A stretch of 64,000 bases of DNA. Origin: Aromatoleum toluclasticum ATCC 700605 (lineage in GTDB: Bacteria; Pseudomonadota; Gammaproteobacteria; Burkholderiales; Rhodocyclaceae). Both the position numbers and the translations under genes were made by a program. Shown here in pieces: positions 8,124-15,470 of this stretch (positions are counted from its first letter, which is position 1; each line of letters begins with the position of its first letter). The stretch covers positions 186,001 through 250,000 of the forward strand of contig NZ_KB899491.1 in NCBI RefSeq assembly GCF_000378245.1, given 5' to 3'. Under the pieces are notes generated by a model. It was not told the DNA's origin. It did no database searches and saw nothing but the letters and a program-made list of their open reading frames with translations.

Positions 8124-8291
8124 CAAAGTATTTTAGCCTGCAGCGTTTCGTCCGGAAGCTGGCAGGCGGTCGTTTTGTCGTGGGAGCTCCCACAGGGAAA
8201 AAAACGAGCTGCCGCGTTTTCCTTTTCGCAATTGGTGATCGGTTTGCGCTCTGCCAAAATGTTTCGATTCGCCGAACAAGAGCCTGAAACC

Positions 8292-9449
8292 ATGCCGCAT
8301 TTTCCCGCGCCCCTCGAATCCCGCCTGCCGCATGTCGGCACGACGATCTTCACCGTCATGTCGCGCCTCGCGCAGGAATGCGGGGCGATCAACCTGTCGC
8401 AAGGGTTCCCGGACTTCAACGCCGAGGACGTGCTGTTCGAGCGCGTCGCGCACTGGATGCGTGCGGGCCACAACCAGTACGCGCCCATGGGCGGTGTCGC
8501 GCCGCTGCGGGAAGCGATCGCGCACAAGGTGTCGGCGCTGTATGGCACGGACTACGATCCCGAAACCGAGGTCACGGTGACGGCCGGTGCCACACAGGCG
8601 CTGTTCACCGCCATCGCCGCGCTGGTGCGCCCGGGCGACGAGGTCATCGTGTTCGAGCCGGTGTATGACTCCTACGCGCCCGCGATCGAGCTGCAGGGCG
8701 GGCGCGTCGTACGCATGCAACTGACGGCGCCCGACTACCGGCCGGACTGGGGCGCGGTCGCCGAGGCGATCACGCCGCGCACGCGCATGATCATGATCAA
8801 CAGCCCGCACAACCCCACCGCGACGGTGTGGACCGCAGGCGACATGGCGCGGCTGGCGGCGCTGACGCACGGCACCGGCATCGTGGTCGTCTCGGACGAG
8901 GTCTACGAGCACATCGTCTTCGACGGCCTGCGCCACGAGAGCTGCGCCCGTCATGCGGACCTGGCCACGCGCAGCCTCATCGTGTCGAGCTTCGGCAAGA
9001 CCTATCACATCACCGGCTGGAAGGTCGGCTACGTCGTCGGGCCGCGCGAGCTGATGGCGGAGTTCCGCAAGGTGCATCAGTTCAACGTGTTCACCGTGAA
9101 TACGCCGGTGCAGCTCGCGCTGGCCGACTACATGGCGGACGCCTCGCGTCACGAGAAGCTCGCGGCTTTCTACGCGGGCAAGCGCGATTTCTTCCGCGAT
9201 GCGCTCGCCGGTTCGCGCTTCGAGCTGCTGCCGTCGTCCGGCACCTATTTCCAGCTCGCGCGCTACCACGCGATTTCGGACGAACCCGATACCGCTTTCG
9301 TGCAGCGGCTCACGCGCGAGACGGGCGTCGCGGCGATTCCCGTGTCGGCCTTTTTCGCCGACGGCCGCGACGAGCGCGTGATCCGCTTCTGCTTCGCGAA
9401 GAACGAGGCGACGCTGGCGGCAGCCTGCGAGCGCCTGCGGCAGGTGTGA
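8292..9449 (+). CDS. PLP-dependent methionine-type aminotransferase (YbdL-like, class I/II)
   Basis: The protein is 385 residues, fold type I. It has the N-terminal I-N-L-S-Q-G-F-P-D-F motif, N174 in SPHNPT, D202 in SDEVYEH, and the Schiff-base lysine K236 in SSFGKTYHITGWKVGY. The GKTYHITGWK context is typical of YbdL/kynurenine aminotransferase-like enzymes that prefer methionine. YbdL-type enzymes can aminate 2-keto-4-methylthiobutyrate to methionine. It diverges from mtnA by about 170 bp, which fits a sulfur amino acid theme. An in-frame ATG at 8259 would add 11 residues. Confidence 0.87.
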   Translation: MPHFPAPLESRLPHVGTTIFTVMSRLAQECGAINLSQGFPDFNAEDVLFERVAHWMRAGHNQYAPMGGVAPLREAIAHKVSALYGTDYDPETEVTVTAGATQALFTAIAALVRPGDEVIVFEPVYDSYAPAIELQGGRVVRMQLTAPDYRPDWGAVAEAITPRTRMIMINSPHNPTATVWTAGDMARLAALTHGTGIVVVSDEVYEHIVFDGLRHESCARHADLATRSLIVSSFGKTYHITGWKVGYVVGPRELMAEFRKVHQFNVFTVNTPVQLALADYMADASRHEKLAAFYAGKRDFFRDALAGSRFELLPSSGTYFQLARYHAISDEPDTAFVQRLTRETGVAAIPVSAFFADGRDERVIRFCFAKNEATLAAACERLRQV

Positions 9450-9502
9450 CACCGGGCACGTGCTAAACTTCCCCGGCTGATATACCGCTCACATCGTCCA
9501 TC

Positions 9503-9757
9503 GTGCGAAACCTGCTCTTATTCATCCTCGTCCTGATCGGCATCTGGTGGGTGCGCCGCGCTCTGAACCGCCCGAATGACGGGAGCGGAGCGGGGAGCAA
9601 AGGGCGCGGTGCGGGCCGCGGCAACTCCCCCGAACGCATGCTCGGCTGCGACCATTGTGGCATCCACGTCCCCGAGAGCGAAGGCGTGCGCGATGGCGAG
9701 CGCTTCTTCTGTTGCGAGGAGCATCGCCGGCTCGGCGCTCGGCGCCAGGAACCCTGA
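9503..9757 (+). CDS. Small membrane-anchored zinc-ribbon-like protein (PP0621 family)
   Basis: This 84-residue protein starts with a hydrophobic helix (about residues 3-17). A short Gly/Ser/basic linker follows, then a cysteine cluster: L-G-C-D-H-C-G-I-H-V-P-E-S-E, with F-F-C-C-E-E-H further on. The Cys/His spacing suggests a metal-binding ribbon. Members of this family commonly sit immediately upstream of pilS in betaproteobacteria, as here with only two bases between the genes. The start is a GTG at 9503. Function is unknown. Confidence 0.8.
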   Translation: MRNLLLFILVLIGIWWVRRALNRPNDGSGAGSKGRGAGRGNSPERMLGCDHCGIHVPESEGVRDGERFFCCEEHRRLGARRQEP

Positions 9758-9759
9758 GG

Positions 9760-11340
9760 ATGCGTGTCGCTGCGGAGGAACGTCGCGATCTCGCGCGCCG
9801 GGGGCCCCTGCGCTACCTCAACCTCTTCCGCCTGATCCTCGCCGGGCTGTTCGTCGTCGCGGGTCTCGAGCTCAATCTGGGCACGGACGCCCCGCAAGTC
9901 TTCAAGGCTGCGGCCTTCGCCTACCTCGCCGCCGTGCTCGCCTTCGGCTTCCCCGATGCCGCGCGGCGTTTTGGCGTAGATCGCATCATCACGATGCAGG
10001 CCGTCATCGACATCTGCGTCCTGACGGCGATGATGTGGGCCAGCGGCGGATACCGCAGCGGCATGCCGGTGCTGATGATGGTCGTTCTGGCCGGTGTCGG
10101 CCTCGTCGCCGAAGGGCGCATGGTGCTCTTCTACGCCGCGCTTGCCACGGTCGCCGTGCTGACCGAGAACGTGTGGCGTTTCGTCGCCGGGGAGCGGGCG
10201 GCGGACTTCCTGCAGGTCGCCTTCGTCTGCACCGCCTTCTTCGGCATCGCCATCACCGCGCGTTTCCTCGCGTTGCGCGCGAAGGCCAACGAATCGCTCG
10301 CGGTGCAGCGCGGCGAGGCGCTCGTAAAGCAGCAGGCGGTCAACGAGCGCATCATCCATGACATGCAGGACGGCGTGCTGGTGGTCGCGGCGGACGGCGT
10401 CGTCAGCCAGGCCAATCCACGTGCCGCCGAGCTGCTGGGTTTGAGCAGTGTCGATGGACTGCGTCTGACCGATGTCGACGAGAATTTCGCCGACGTCCCC
10501 AACTGCTGCAGCGGGCCCGAAGGCAGCCTGCGCCGCCTCGGGCCGGCCGGGAAGCTGCTGCGTTGCCGTGCTGTCGGCGCGCAGAAGGATGAGCAGGATC
10601 GCGCGGACGGGCAGGGTGCCGCGGGGGGCGAGACGGTGATCTATCTCACCGATTTCGAGGAAATCCAGACCCACATCCAGCAGCTCAAGCTCGCCGCGCT
10701 GGGGCGTCTCACCGCCAGCATGGCGCACGAGATCCGCAATCCGCTTTCCGCCGTCACGCAGGCGGCGGAGCTGCTGACGGAGGAGAAGCGCGGCGACGTC
10801 CAGGTCCGCCTCGTGCGCATCATCAACGACAACGCGCGCCGCATCGAGCACATGATCCGCGACGTGCTGGCGCTGGGACGGCGTGACGAGACCTTGCCCG
10901 AGGCGCTGCCGCTGGCATCCTTCGCGTGCGGCCTGATCGACGAATTCGCCCTGCGCGGCGGCGCCGAGCGTGCGATTTTCGCGATCGACATCCCCGGCGA
11001 TGCGACTTTCGCCGTCGACCGTGCCCACATGCACCAGATCCTCGACAACCTCATCCGCAACGCCCGCCGTTACTGCTCCGGCGGGCCCGGTTCGGTGCAC
11101 GTGTACGCCCGCGTCGAGGCTGGCGGAAGGGTGGCCGTGCACGTCGTCGACGACGGCCCCGGCATTGCCGCAGCAGACCTTCCGCGCATGTTCGAGCCCT
11201 TCTTCACGACGCACCCCAAGGGCACCGGGCTGGGCCTCTACATCTCCCGCGAACTGGCCGAAGCCAATGGCGCCACGCTCGAATTGCGCGACAATGCGCC
11301 CGGCGCCCATTTCGTGCTCACCGGACGGAGTCAGCCATGA
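9760..11340 (+). CDS. pilS: PilS, sensor histidine kinase of type IV pilus expression
   Basis: The protein is 526 residues. The N-terminal third holds about six membrane helices (within residues 20-190), followed by a PAS-like region (D-M-Q-D-G-V-L-V-V-A-A-D-G) and a HisKA/HATPase core. The phosphoacceptor H-box is ASMAHEIRNPLS, the N-box ILDNLIRNA, and the G-boxes DDGPGI and GTGLGLYI. PilS senses pilin in the inner membrane and phosphorylates PilR. Its stop overlaps the pilR ATG by four bases. The assignment is strengthened by pilA lying within 1.5 kb. Confidence 0.92.
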   Translation: MRVAAEERRDLARRGPLRYLNLFRLILAGLFVVAGLELNLGTDAPQVFKAAAFAYLAAVLAFGFPDAARRFGVDRIITMQAVIDICVLTAMMWASGGYRSGMPVLMMVVLAGVGLVAEGRMVLFYAALATVAVLTENVWRFVAGERAADFLQVAFVCTAFFGIAITARFLALRAKANESLAVQRGEALVKQQAVNERIIHDMQDGVLVVAADGVVSQANPRAAELLGLSSVDGLRLTDVDENFADVPNCCSGPEGSLRRLGPAGKLLRCRAVGAQKDEQDRADGQGAAGGETVIYLTDFEEIQTHIQQLKLAALGRLTASMAHEIRNPLSAVTQAAELLTEEKRGDVQVRLVRIINDNARRIEHMIRDVLALGRRDETLPEALPLASFACGLIDEFALRGGAERAIFAIDIPGDATFAVDRAHMHQILDNLIRNARRYCSGGPGSVHVYARVEAGGRVAVHVVDDGPGIAAADLPRMFEPFFTTHPKGTGLGLYISRELAEANGATLELRDNAPGAHFVLTGRSQP

Positions 11341-12728
11341 ACACACACGAACGACGCAACCGCCCCGCCGGAGTCGACGTCCTGGTCATCGACGACGAAG
11401 AGGACATCCGCGAAGTTCTGGAGCTCTCGCTGCTGCGCATGGGGCTCGCGTGCGACACCGCGGGAACGGTGGCGGATGCGCGCCGCCTGCTCGCGGAGAA
11501 GACCTACCGCCTGTGCCTCACCGACATGCGCCTGCCCGACGGCGACGGGCTGGAACTCGTCGCGCACATCCAGGCGCACGCACCGGGCCTGCCCGTTGCC
11601 GTCGTCACCGCCTTCGGCAGCATCGAAACAGCAATCCGTGCGCTGAAGTGCGGCGCCTTCGACTTCGTCACCAAACCGGTCGAACTCAAGGCACTGCGCG
11701 AACTCGTCAGCCATGCGCTGAAGCTGCAGACCGACGCCACACCGGCGTCCGGTGCCGGCGGTGCGACGCGCACCCTCATCGGCGGCTCCCCGGCGCTCGA
11801 GCACCTGCGCGCACAGATCGCCAAGCTAGCGCGCAACCAGGCGCCGGTCTTCATCCAGGGCGAATCGGGCACAGGCAAGGAAGTGATCGCCCGCCTCATC
11901 CACGACCTCGGTCCGCGTGCGTCGGCGCCCTTCGTGCCGGTGAACTGCGGCGCGATTCCGCCCGAGCTCATGGAGAGCGAGTTCTTCGGCCATCGCAAGG
12001 GCGCCTTCACCGGCGCCGTGTTCGACAAGGATGGCCTCTTCCAGGCCGCACGTGGCGGTACCCTGTTTCTCGACGAGGTCGCCGATTTGCCGCTGGCGAT
12101 GCAGGTGAAGCTGCTGCGCGCAATCCAGGAGCGTGCCGTGCGCCCGGTCGGCGCCCACGCCGAAGAATCCGTCGATGTACGCATCCTCTCGGCCTCGCAC
12201 CGCGACCTCGCGCAACTCGTCGCCGACGGCAAATTCCGCCAGGACCTCTACTTCCGCATCAACGTCATCACGCTGCGGGTGCCCCCGCTGCGTGAACGGC
12301 CGGAAGACATCCCCGAACTGGCCGCGCACATCCTCGCGCGGCTCGCCGAGCGCGATGGCGTCCCCCCGCACCGTCTTGCACCCGACGCCGTCGCTGCCCT
12401 GAAGCAGCACCCCTTTCCCGGCAACGTCCGCGAGCTCGAAAACCTCCTCGAACGCGCGTGCGCGCTGTGCGAGGGTGACGAGATCGGCGCCGGCGACGTC
12501 GACCTGCACCCCACGGAAGGCATCGCCCAACCGTTCTGCGCTTTCGGGGCGGCGGACACCTTCGTCGCCGATCCGGATGCCGATGCGACCGAGGACGGCG
12601 AGGACGAGCGCGTGCGGATCCTGCGAACGCTCGACGAAACGCGCTGGAACCGCAGCGAGTCGGCGCGCCGGCTGGGCATGACGCTTCGGCAGCTGCGCTA
12701 CCGACTGCAGAAGTGGGGGATGGAGTGA
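11337..12728 (+). CDS. pilR: PilR, sigma-54-dependent response regulator of pilin transcription
   Basis: This 463-residue NtrC-family activator has a receiver domain (about 13-125) with acidic pocket D19/D20 and phosphoacceptor D63 in CLTDMRLPDGDG. The AAA+ domain has Walker A GESGTGKE, the sigma-54 contact loop GAFTGA and an arginine-finger region. The C-terminal Fis-type helix-turn-helix reads ESARRLGMTLRQLRYRLQKW. It should activate the sigma-54 promoter of pilA, which is present at 14211-14226 and points toward this gene. It is translationally coupled to pilS. Confidence 0.94.
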   Translation: MNTHERRNRPAGVDVLVIDDEEDIREVLELSLLRMGLACDTAGTVADARRLLAEKTYRLCLTDMRLPDGDGLELVAHIQAHAPGLPVAVVTAFGSIETAIRALKCGAFDFVTKPVELKALRELVSHALKLQTDATPASGAGGATRTLIGGSPALEHLRAQIAKLARNQAPVFIQGESGTGKEVIARLIHDLGPRASAPFVPVNCGAIPPELMESEFFGHRKGAFTGAVFDKDGLFQAARGGTLFLDEVADLPLAMQVKLLRAIQERAVRPVGAHAEESVDVRILSASHRDLAQLVADGKFRQDLYFRINVITLRVPPLRERPEDIPELAAHILARLAERDGVPPHRLAPDAVAALKQHPFPGNVRELENLLERACALCEGDEIGAGDVDLHPTEGIAQPFCAFGAADTFVADPDADATEDGEDERVRILRTLDETRWNRSESARRLGMTLRQLRYRLQKWGME

Positions 12729-12788
12729 GGGTCTCCGAGGGGGCTGGGGGTCTGGGGGCTGTGCCCCCGAGGTTGCAAAAAAAAAAAA

Positions 12789-12808
12789 GAGACCGCCTCA
12801 GCGGTCTC
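12789..12808 (-). terminator. Intrinsic terminator downstream of the RAYT remnant (also at the end of pilR)
   Basis: GAGACCGC and GCGGTCTC form a perfect 8-bp stem with a CTCA loop. On the + strand it is preceded by twelve A residues (12777-12788), so transcription on the minus strand meets the hairpin followed by a long U-tract, the classical order. For pilR on the + strand it is only a hairpin without a U-run. Confidence 0.8.
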
Positions 12809-12833
12809 CTTCGGGGGTAGGGGAAGTCAGGAA

Positions 12834-12850
12834 AATCGTGGTCTGTCCCC
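12834..12850 (+). repeat. 17-bp RAYT-linked sequence tag, copy 1
   Basis: AATCGTGGTCTGTCCCC lies directly at the 3' edge of the RAYT remnant. A close relative, AATCGGGGTCTGACCCC, occurs on the opposite strand at 14530-14546. Fifteen of 17 positions agree. Similar GGGGTCTGACCCC-type tags are often seen next to RAYT genes, so this is probably part of the element end (inference). Confidence 0.5.
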
Positions 12851-12879
12851 TATTTTCCCTTCGCCCTATTTTCCCTTCG
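12848..12879 (-). repeat. Tandem 16-bp duplication at the 3' end of the RAYT reading frame
   Basis: CCCTATTTTCCCTTCG occurs twice in direct tandem at 12848-12863 and 12864-12879. Read on the minus strand, it encodes the basic C-terminus of the transposase remnant and its TAG stop. A simple slippage duplication would explain it. Confidence 0.75.
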
Positions 12880-13525
12880 CGTAAGTTCAGTGATGCGTTC
12901 CGCGATGGACGTGAACTCTGAACGTTCCGGCGTGTCGGCCATTTGTGCGCGAATGGGATTCAGGTCGACATAGGTCATCGCCGACAGGATGGCTTGCTCG
13001 TCCAGCAGCGCTTGGCTCTTGAAGCGTCCTTCCCAGAACCGCCCCGTGAAGTCGTCTTCGGCGTTGGCCTGTCGCGCGATGGATTCATTGAGCATCCGCA
13101 TGAACCACGACAGATCCTTCAGCCTCGACCGGTATTTTTCGACGAGTTGGTCAATGACATGCAAGGTGGTTGCGGCCGGTGTGCCGCTGCGGGCTGCCAG
13201 AAAGTCTCGCACTGCAGGCGGACCGTCGAAGAGCTGCGTCCAGCGCCGCAGCACCTCGTCGCGGGACCAGTTGGTGGCGCGTTCAGTGTCGACGCGGACG
13301 ACGAGATGGAAATGATTGCTCATGACCGCATACGCGGCGACATCGATGGCGAAGACTGCGGACAGTCTGCCTGATTCGATCAACGATCCAGCCGCGGCGA
13401 TGCTCGAAGCATCGACCGGTGTAATGGTCCTTGCCGCACAGGAACGCGCGCCGCACGCAGCGTGAGACGATGTGATACCAGGGCGTATCGGCGAGGCAGA
13501 CGAGAGCGGTGCGCGGGCGAGTCAA
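12850..13525 (-). pseudogene. REP-associated tyrosine transposase (RAYT, Y1_Tnp family), frameshifted
   Basis: Two reading frames together spell a RAYT. The N-terminal part (13525 to about 13365) has [19 protein letters not shown] and [12 protein letters not shown]. The C-terminal part (from about 13370) has [19 protein letters not shown], with the HUH-like H-F-H, then DFTGRFWEGRFKSQALLDE and a YVDLNPIRAQMA block. Removing one A near 13364-13368 would join them in frame as ...[15 protein letters not shown].... The broken state could be real decay or a sequencing error. No ATG is available for the first part (TTG at 13525). RAYTs are linked to REP repeats, which are present in this window. Confidence 0.82.
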
Positions 13526-13640
13526 GAGTCGTGCTTCTCGATATATGTTTAAAGCATATCAAGGAGGGTAAAACGAAGTTAAAACAAAGTGGGTGTCCCT
13601 TTGTTTCATGTCCTTTGTTTCATGATGCTATCTGAAAAGC

Positions 13641-13668
13641 AGAAGGGACCGCCGAGGCGGTCCCTTCT
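13641..13668 (-). terminator. Perfect 13-bp hairpin, probable pilA terminator
   Basis: AGAAGGGACCGCC at 13641-13653 and its exact complement at 13656-13668 enclose GA. On the minus strand it is followed by GCTTTTC. It lies downstream of the pilA stop and is the natural end of the pilin transcript. It also marks the upstream border of the RAYT remnant. Confidence 0.75.
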
Positions 13669-13674
13669 TTCATG

Positions 13675-13705
13675 CGGCGGAAGGCGCTTCGCTTTTCCGC
13701 CCTAC
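13675..13705. repeat. REP-like half unit downstream of pilA
   Basis: GGCGGAA and TTCCGCC pair around GGCGCTTCGCTT, and the unit ends in CCGCCCTACG, the same terminal bases as the larger BIME-like copies in this window. It is about a third of their length, so it looks like a single REP unit or an eroded fragment. Confidence 0.55.
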
Positions 13706-13715
13706 GCTAGCTGAA

Positions 13716-14162
13716 TCACACGCCGGTCTTCGCCTTCGTGCAGCCTCCGCCGGTCGCGTATGTCCAATTGATGTTTGCCTGTGCAACGGTACCAGTTGCG
13801 GTAATCGTGCAGCTGCTAAGAGTTGCATCGCCAGTAAGAATGTAGATTGCCGTTCCACCGATCCCATTTGTTCCAGCGGTAAAGGTGCCGCGCGTAATCG
13901 CGACGGCGCCTTTGGATGCGGTGGTCGGCATCGTGGTTCCGATCTTAGTGTCGTCATTGCAAGCGGTGGGATCGCCACCGTTTTCCTGAATGCAAATACC
14001 CGTTGCGGTTTTTGTGGATTCAATCGCCGCCATGGCATCTTGATACTTCGCGCGAGTAACATAATCCTGATATTGCGGAATCGCCACCGCCGCCAAAATA
14101 CCGATAATCGCCACAACGATCATCAGTTCGATCAGGGTAAAGCCTTGTTGAACCTTTTTCAT
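13716..14162 (-). CDS. pilA: Type IV major pilin PilA
   Basis: This 148-residue prepilin has the six-residue basic leader MKKVQQG, cut after the Gly. The mature protein starts [20 protein letters not shown] with the conserved Glu at mature position 5 (E12). Cysteines are at 57, 68, 118 and 141; C118 and C141 are placed to form the C-terminal disulfide loop. The ATG at 14162 has AAGGAGAG just upstream; the longer open frame from 14186 lacks a leader-type start. Base composition is visibly lower in GC than its neighbours, usual for surface pilins. Transcription is expected from the sigma-54 promoter at 14211-14226. Confidence 0.95.
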   Translation of the reverse strand: MKKVQQGFTLIELMIVVAIIGILAAVAIPQYQDYVTRAKYQDAMAAIESTKTATGICIQENGGDPTACNDDTKIGTTMPTTASKGAVAITRGTFTAGTNGIGGTAIYILTGDATLSSCTITATGTVAQANINWTYATGGGCTKAKTGV

Positions 14163-14210
14163 GATGCTCTCCTTGATGGAAACCACGGAAAACCCGCTTG
14201 GCTTCCCTGT

Positions 14211-14226
14211 TGCAACGCGCGTGCCA
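14211..14226 (-). promoter_or_regulatory. Sigma-54 (RpoN) promoter of pilA
   Basis: The minus strand reads TGGCACGCGCGTTGCA, an essentially perfect -24/-12 element: TGGCAC, five bases, TTGCA. It ends about 49 bp upstream of the pilA ATG. The enhancer-binding activator PilR is encoded in the same locus, so the functional link is strong. Confidence 0.92.
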
Positions 14227-14337
14227 CTTTTTTTCGGCTCTCCATCTGGGCGCGCAAGTTCACTGAAAACAATATTAAAACAATTGCTTAGGAAGTTGCG
14301 CAGGCCGTGGGCCTGTCGTTCCGCATCCGGTCATTCC

Positions 14338-14410
14338 GTGACAATTGTCACAAAATGCGTCAACAGCCGACAGGATGACAGCGGAAATTGTCAAGCATTG
14401 ACAATGTCAC
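14338..14410 (-). promoter_or_regulatory. Probable PilR upstream activating sites (TGTCA/TGACA cluster)
   Basis: The palindrome GTGACAATTGTCAC lies at 14338-14351. It is followed by GATGACAG, AATTGTCAAG and TTGACAATGTCAC up to 14410. The motif TGTCA or its complement thus recurs about six times within 73 bp, beginning about 110 bp upstream of the -24 element. This is the usual distance for NtrC-type activators, and PilR sites in Pseudomonas contain GTGTC-type cores. Binding by PilR is inferred. Confidence 0.75.
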
Positions 14411-14529
14411 CGAACGGAACCGGCAGGCCTCGACTTACCCTTCCGGAAGCTCCGAAACGCCCCACCGCTACTGCTCGCCCAGCCTCGAAGCCATTTGGAC
14501 GAGGCAGCCTGTAGCGGCGGCAGGAAAAC

Positions 14530-14546
14530 GGGGTCAGACCCCGATT
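14530..14546 (-). repeat. 17-bp RAYT-linked sequence tag, copy 2
   Basis: Read on the minus strand it is AATCGGGGTCTGACCCC, matching the tag at the end of the RAYT remnant (12834-12850) at 15 of 17 positions. GGGGTCAGACCCC is itself a near-perfect palindrome. The tag sits exactly where the ParE-like remnant loses its upstream part. Confidence 0.5.
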
Positions 14547-14548
14547 CC

Positions 14549-14650
14549 TTCGACGTCGAACACGCTGACCACATCGATGTCTGGCGCGTGCTGCATGGGA
14601 CGCGGGACATCCCCGCGTGGATGCGTGAGAGTGGCGATGCACCGTATTGA
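14549..14650 (+). pseudogene. C-terminal remnant of a ParE/RelE-type toxin
   Basis: An open stretch of 33 codons plus TGA encodes FDVEHADHIDVWRVLHGTRD and continues IPAWMRESGDAPY. This closely resembles the end of ParE/RelE-family ribonuclease or gyrase toxins, which typically finish with V-E-H-x-D-x-I-D-V-x-R-V-L-H-x-x-R-D-I-P. No start codon or N-terminal half is present; upstream sequence switches to the RAYT-type tag at 14530-14546. No antitoxin remnant was recognised. The region from about 14411 to 14530 shows nothing else identifiable. Confidence 0.6.
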
Positions 14651-14712
14651 TCGGGCAGACGCCCCAGTGCCATGTAGGATGAACCGGCACAGGTTCCCAC
14701 GGGACTGACCCC

Positions 14713-15012
14713 ATGAGACTCAGTACGGAGCAAGCGAGGGTGATCCGGCAAGCCGCCGCCGAGGTCTTCGGCGACGAGGCGGGCGTATGGTTGTTCGGTT
14801 CGCGTGCGGACGACACCAGGCGCGGCGGAGACATCGATCTGCTGGTGTCGCCGGTGCGCCTGGATGCGCAGGAGCGCTTGTTGCGCAAGATCCGGTTTCT
14901 GGCGTGCCTGGAGCGCTGTCTCGGCGAGCGCAAGGTTGACGTCGTGATCGAGGCACCGGGCGATGAGCGCCCCATCGTGCGCGTCGCGCATCAAACGGGA
15001 GTCCGGCTGTGA
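14713..15012 (+). CDS. MNT-type nucleotidyltransferase (MntA-like antitoxin)
   Basis: The protein is 99 residues and has the minimal nucleotidyltransferase signature G-S-R-A-D-D-T-R-R-G-G-D-I-D-L-L-V, where G-S-x(9)-D-x-D is the catalytic metal site. A third acidic residue lies in KVDVVIEAP. Proteins of this size form two-gene modules with HEPN-domain partners; in the characterised MntA-HepT system the nucleotidyltransferase neutralises the HEPN RNase by AMPylation. The stop overlaps the downstream gene by four bases. It looks intact, while its partner does not. Confidence 0.82.
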   Translation: MRLSTEQARVIRQAAAEVFGDEAGVWLFGSRADDTRRGGDIDLLVSPVRLDAQERLLRKIRFLACLERCLGERKVDVVIEAPGDERPIVRVAHQTGVRL

Positions 15013-15338
15013 CCCTCTCCCCGGAGTTGCCGGCGCTTCGGCAGGCTCTCGAGAATTGCCGGCTGCATGAGACGGGCGTGCGCGATGCGCTGGACGATCT
15101 GGCGCTGCGTGCGTTGTGCGGCGCGGACCTTGAAGCGCTTGGAAAGGATGACCGCCGTCTTCTTGATCAGTTCGCCTATCGCTATCTGCGACTGCAGGAT
15201 GACATGGGGGCGCGACTCATGCCGGCGGTGTTACGCGCGTTGGGCGAGGAGGTTGCGTCGATGGCGGCGCTCGATCGCTTCGCCAGGCTGGAGCAGTTGG
15301 GCTGGCTTTCAGGAAAAGGCGCGGATCAGGTGGCCTGA
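15009..15338 (+). CDS. HEPN-like toxin partner, apparently truncated before the RNase motif
   Basis: The 109-residue helical protein contains F-A-Y-R-Y-L-R-L-Q-D-D-M-G-A-R-L, typical of small proteins encoded after MNT nucleotidyltransferases. It ends at ...RLEQLGWLSGKGADQVA. Relatives (from family memory) continue with about 40 residues carrying an R-N-x-x-x-H HEPN motif. Dropping one G near 15330 would give ADQWPEL, as relatives show at this point, so a frameshift or deletion near the end is likely. If so, the RNase activity is lost. The GTG at 15009 overlaps the MNT stop. Confidence 0.6.
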   Translation: MTLSPELPALRQALENCRLHETGVRDALDDLALRALCGADLEALGKDDRRLLDQFAYRYLRLQDDMGARLMPAVLRALGEEVASMAALDRFARLEQLGWLSGKGADQVA

Positions 15339-15470
15339 GCTTTGAATTACCCGGATCGTTTGATAGGGGAGAATCCTGCGCAGTTCAGAGCAATGTTGCC
15401 GCGCTTGTTCTCGCCTTGTCTGAATGCGTGACGTTATCTACGCGCCGATGAAGGAAATCCTGCGCATCCA

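Noticed and set aside
8180-8193. 14-bp palindrome GTGGGAGCTCCCAC between mtnA and the aminotransferase gene
   Set aside because: It could be an operator or part of a REP element, but it is isolated and not repeated in the window, and no regulator gene is adjacent.
14713-15338. Considered as a working MntA-HepT toxin-antitoxin system
   Set aside because: The second protein ends before the HEPN RNase motif, so it is reported as truncated rather than as an active system.
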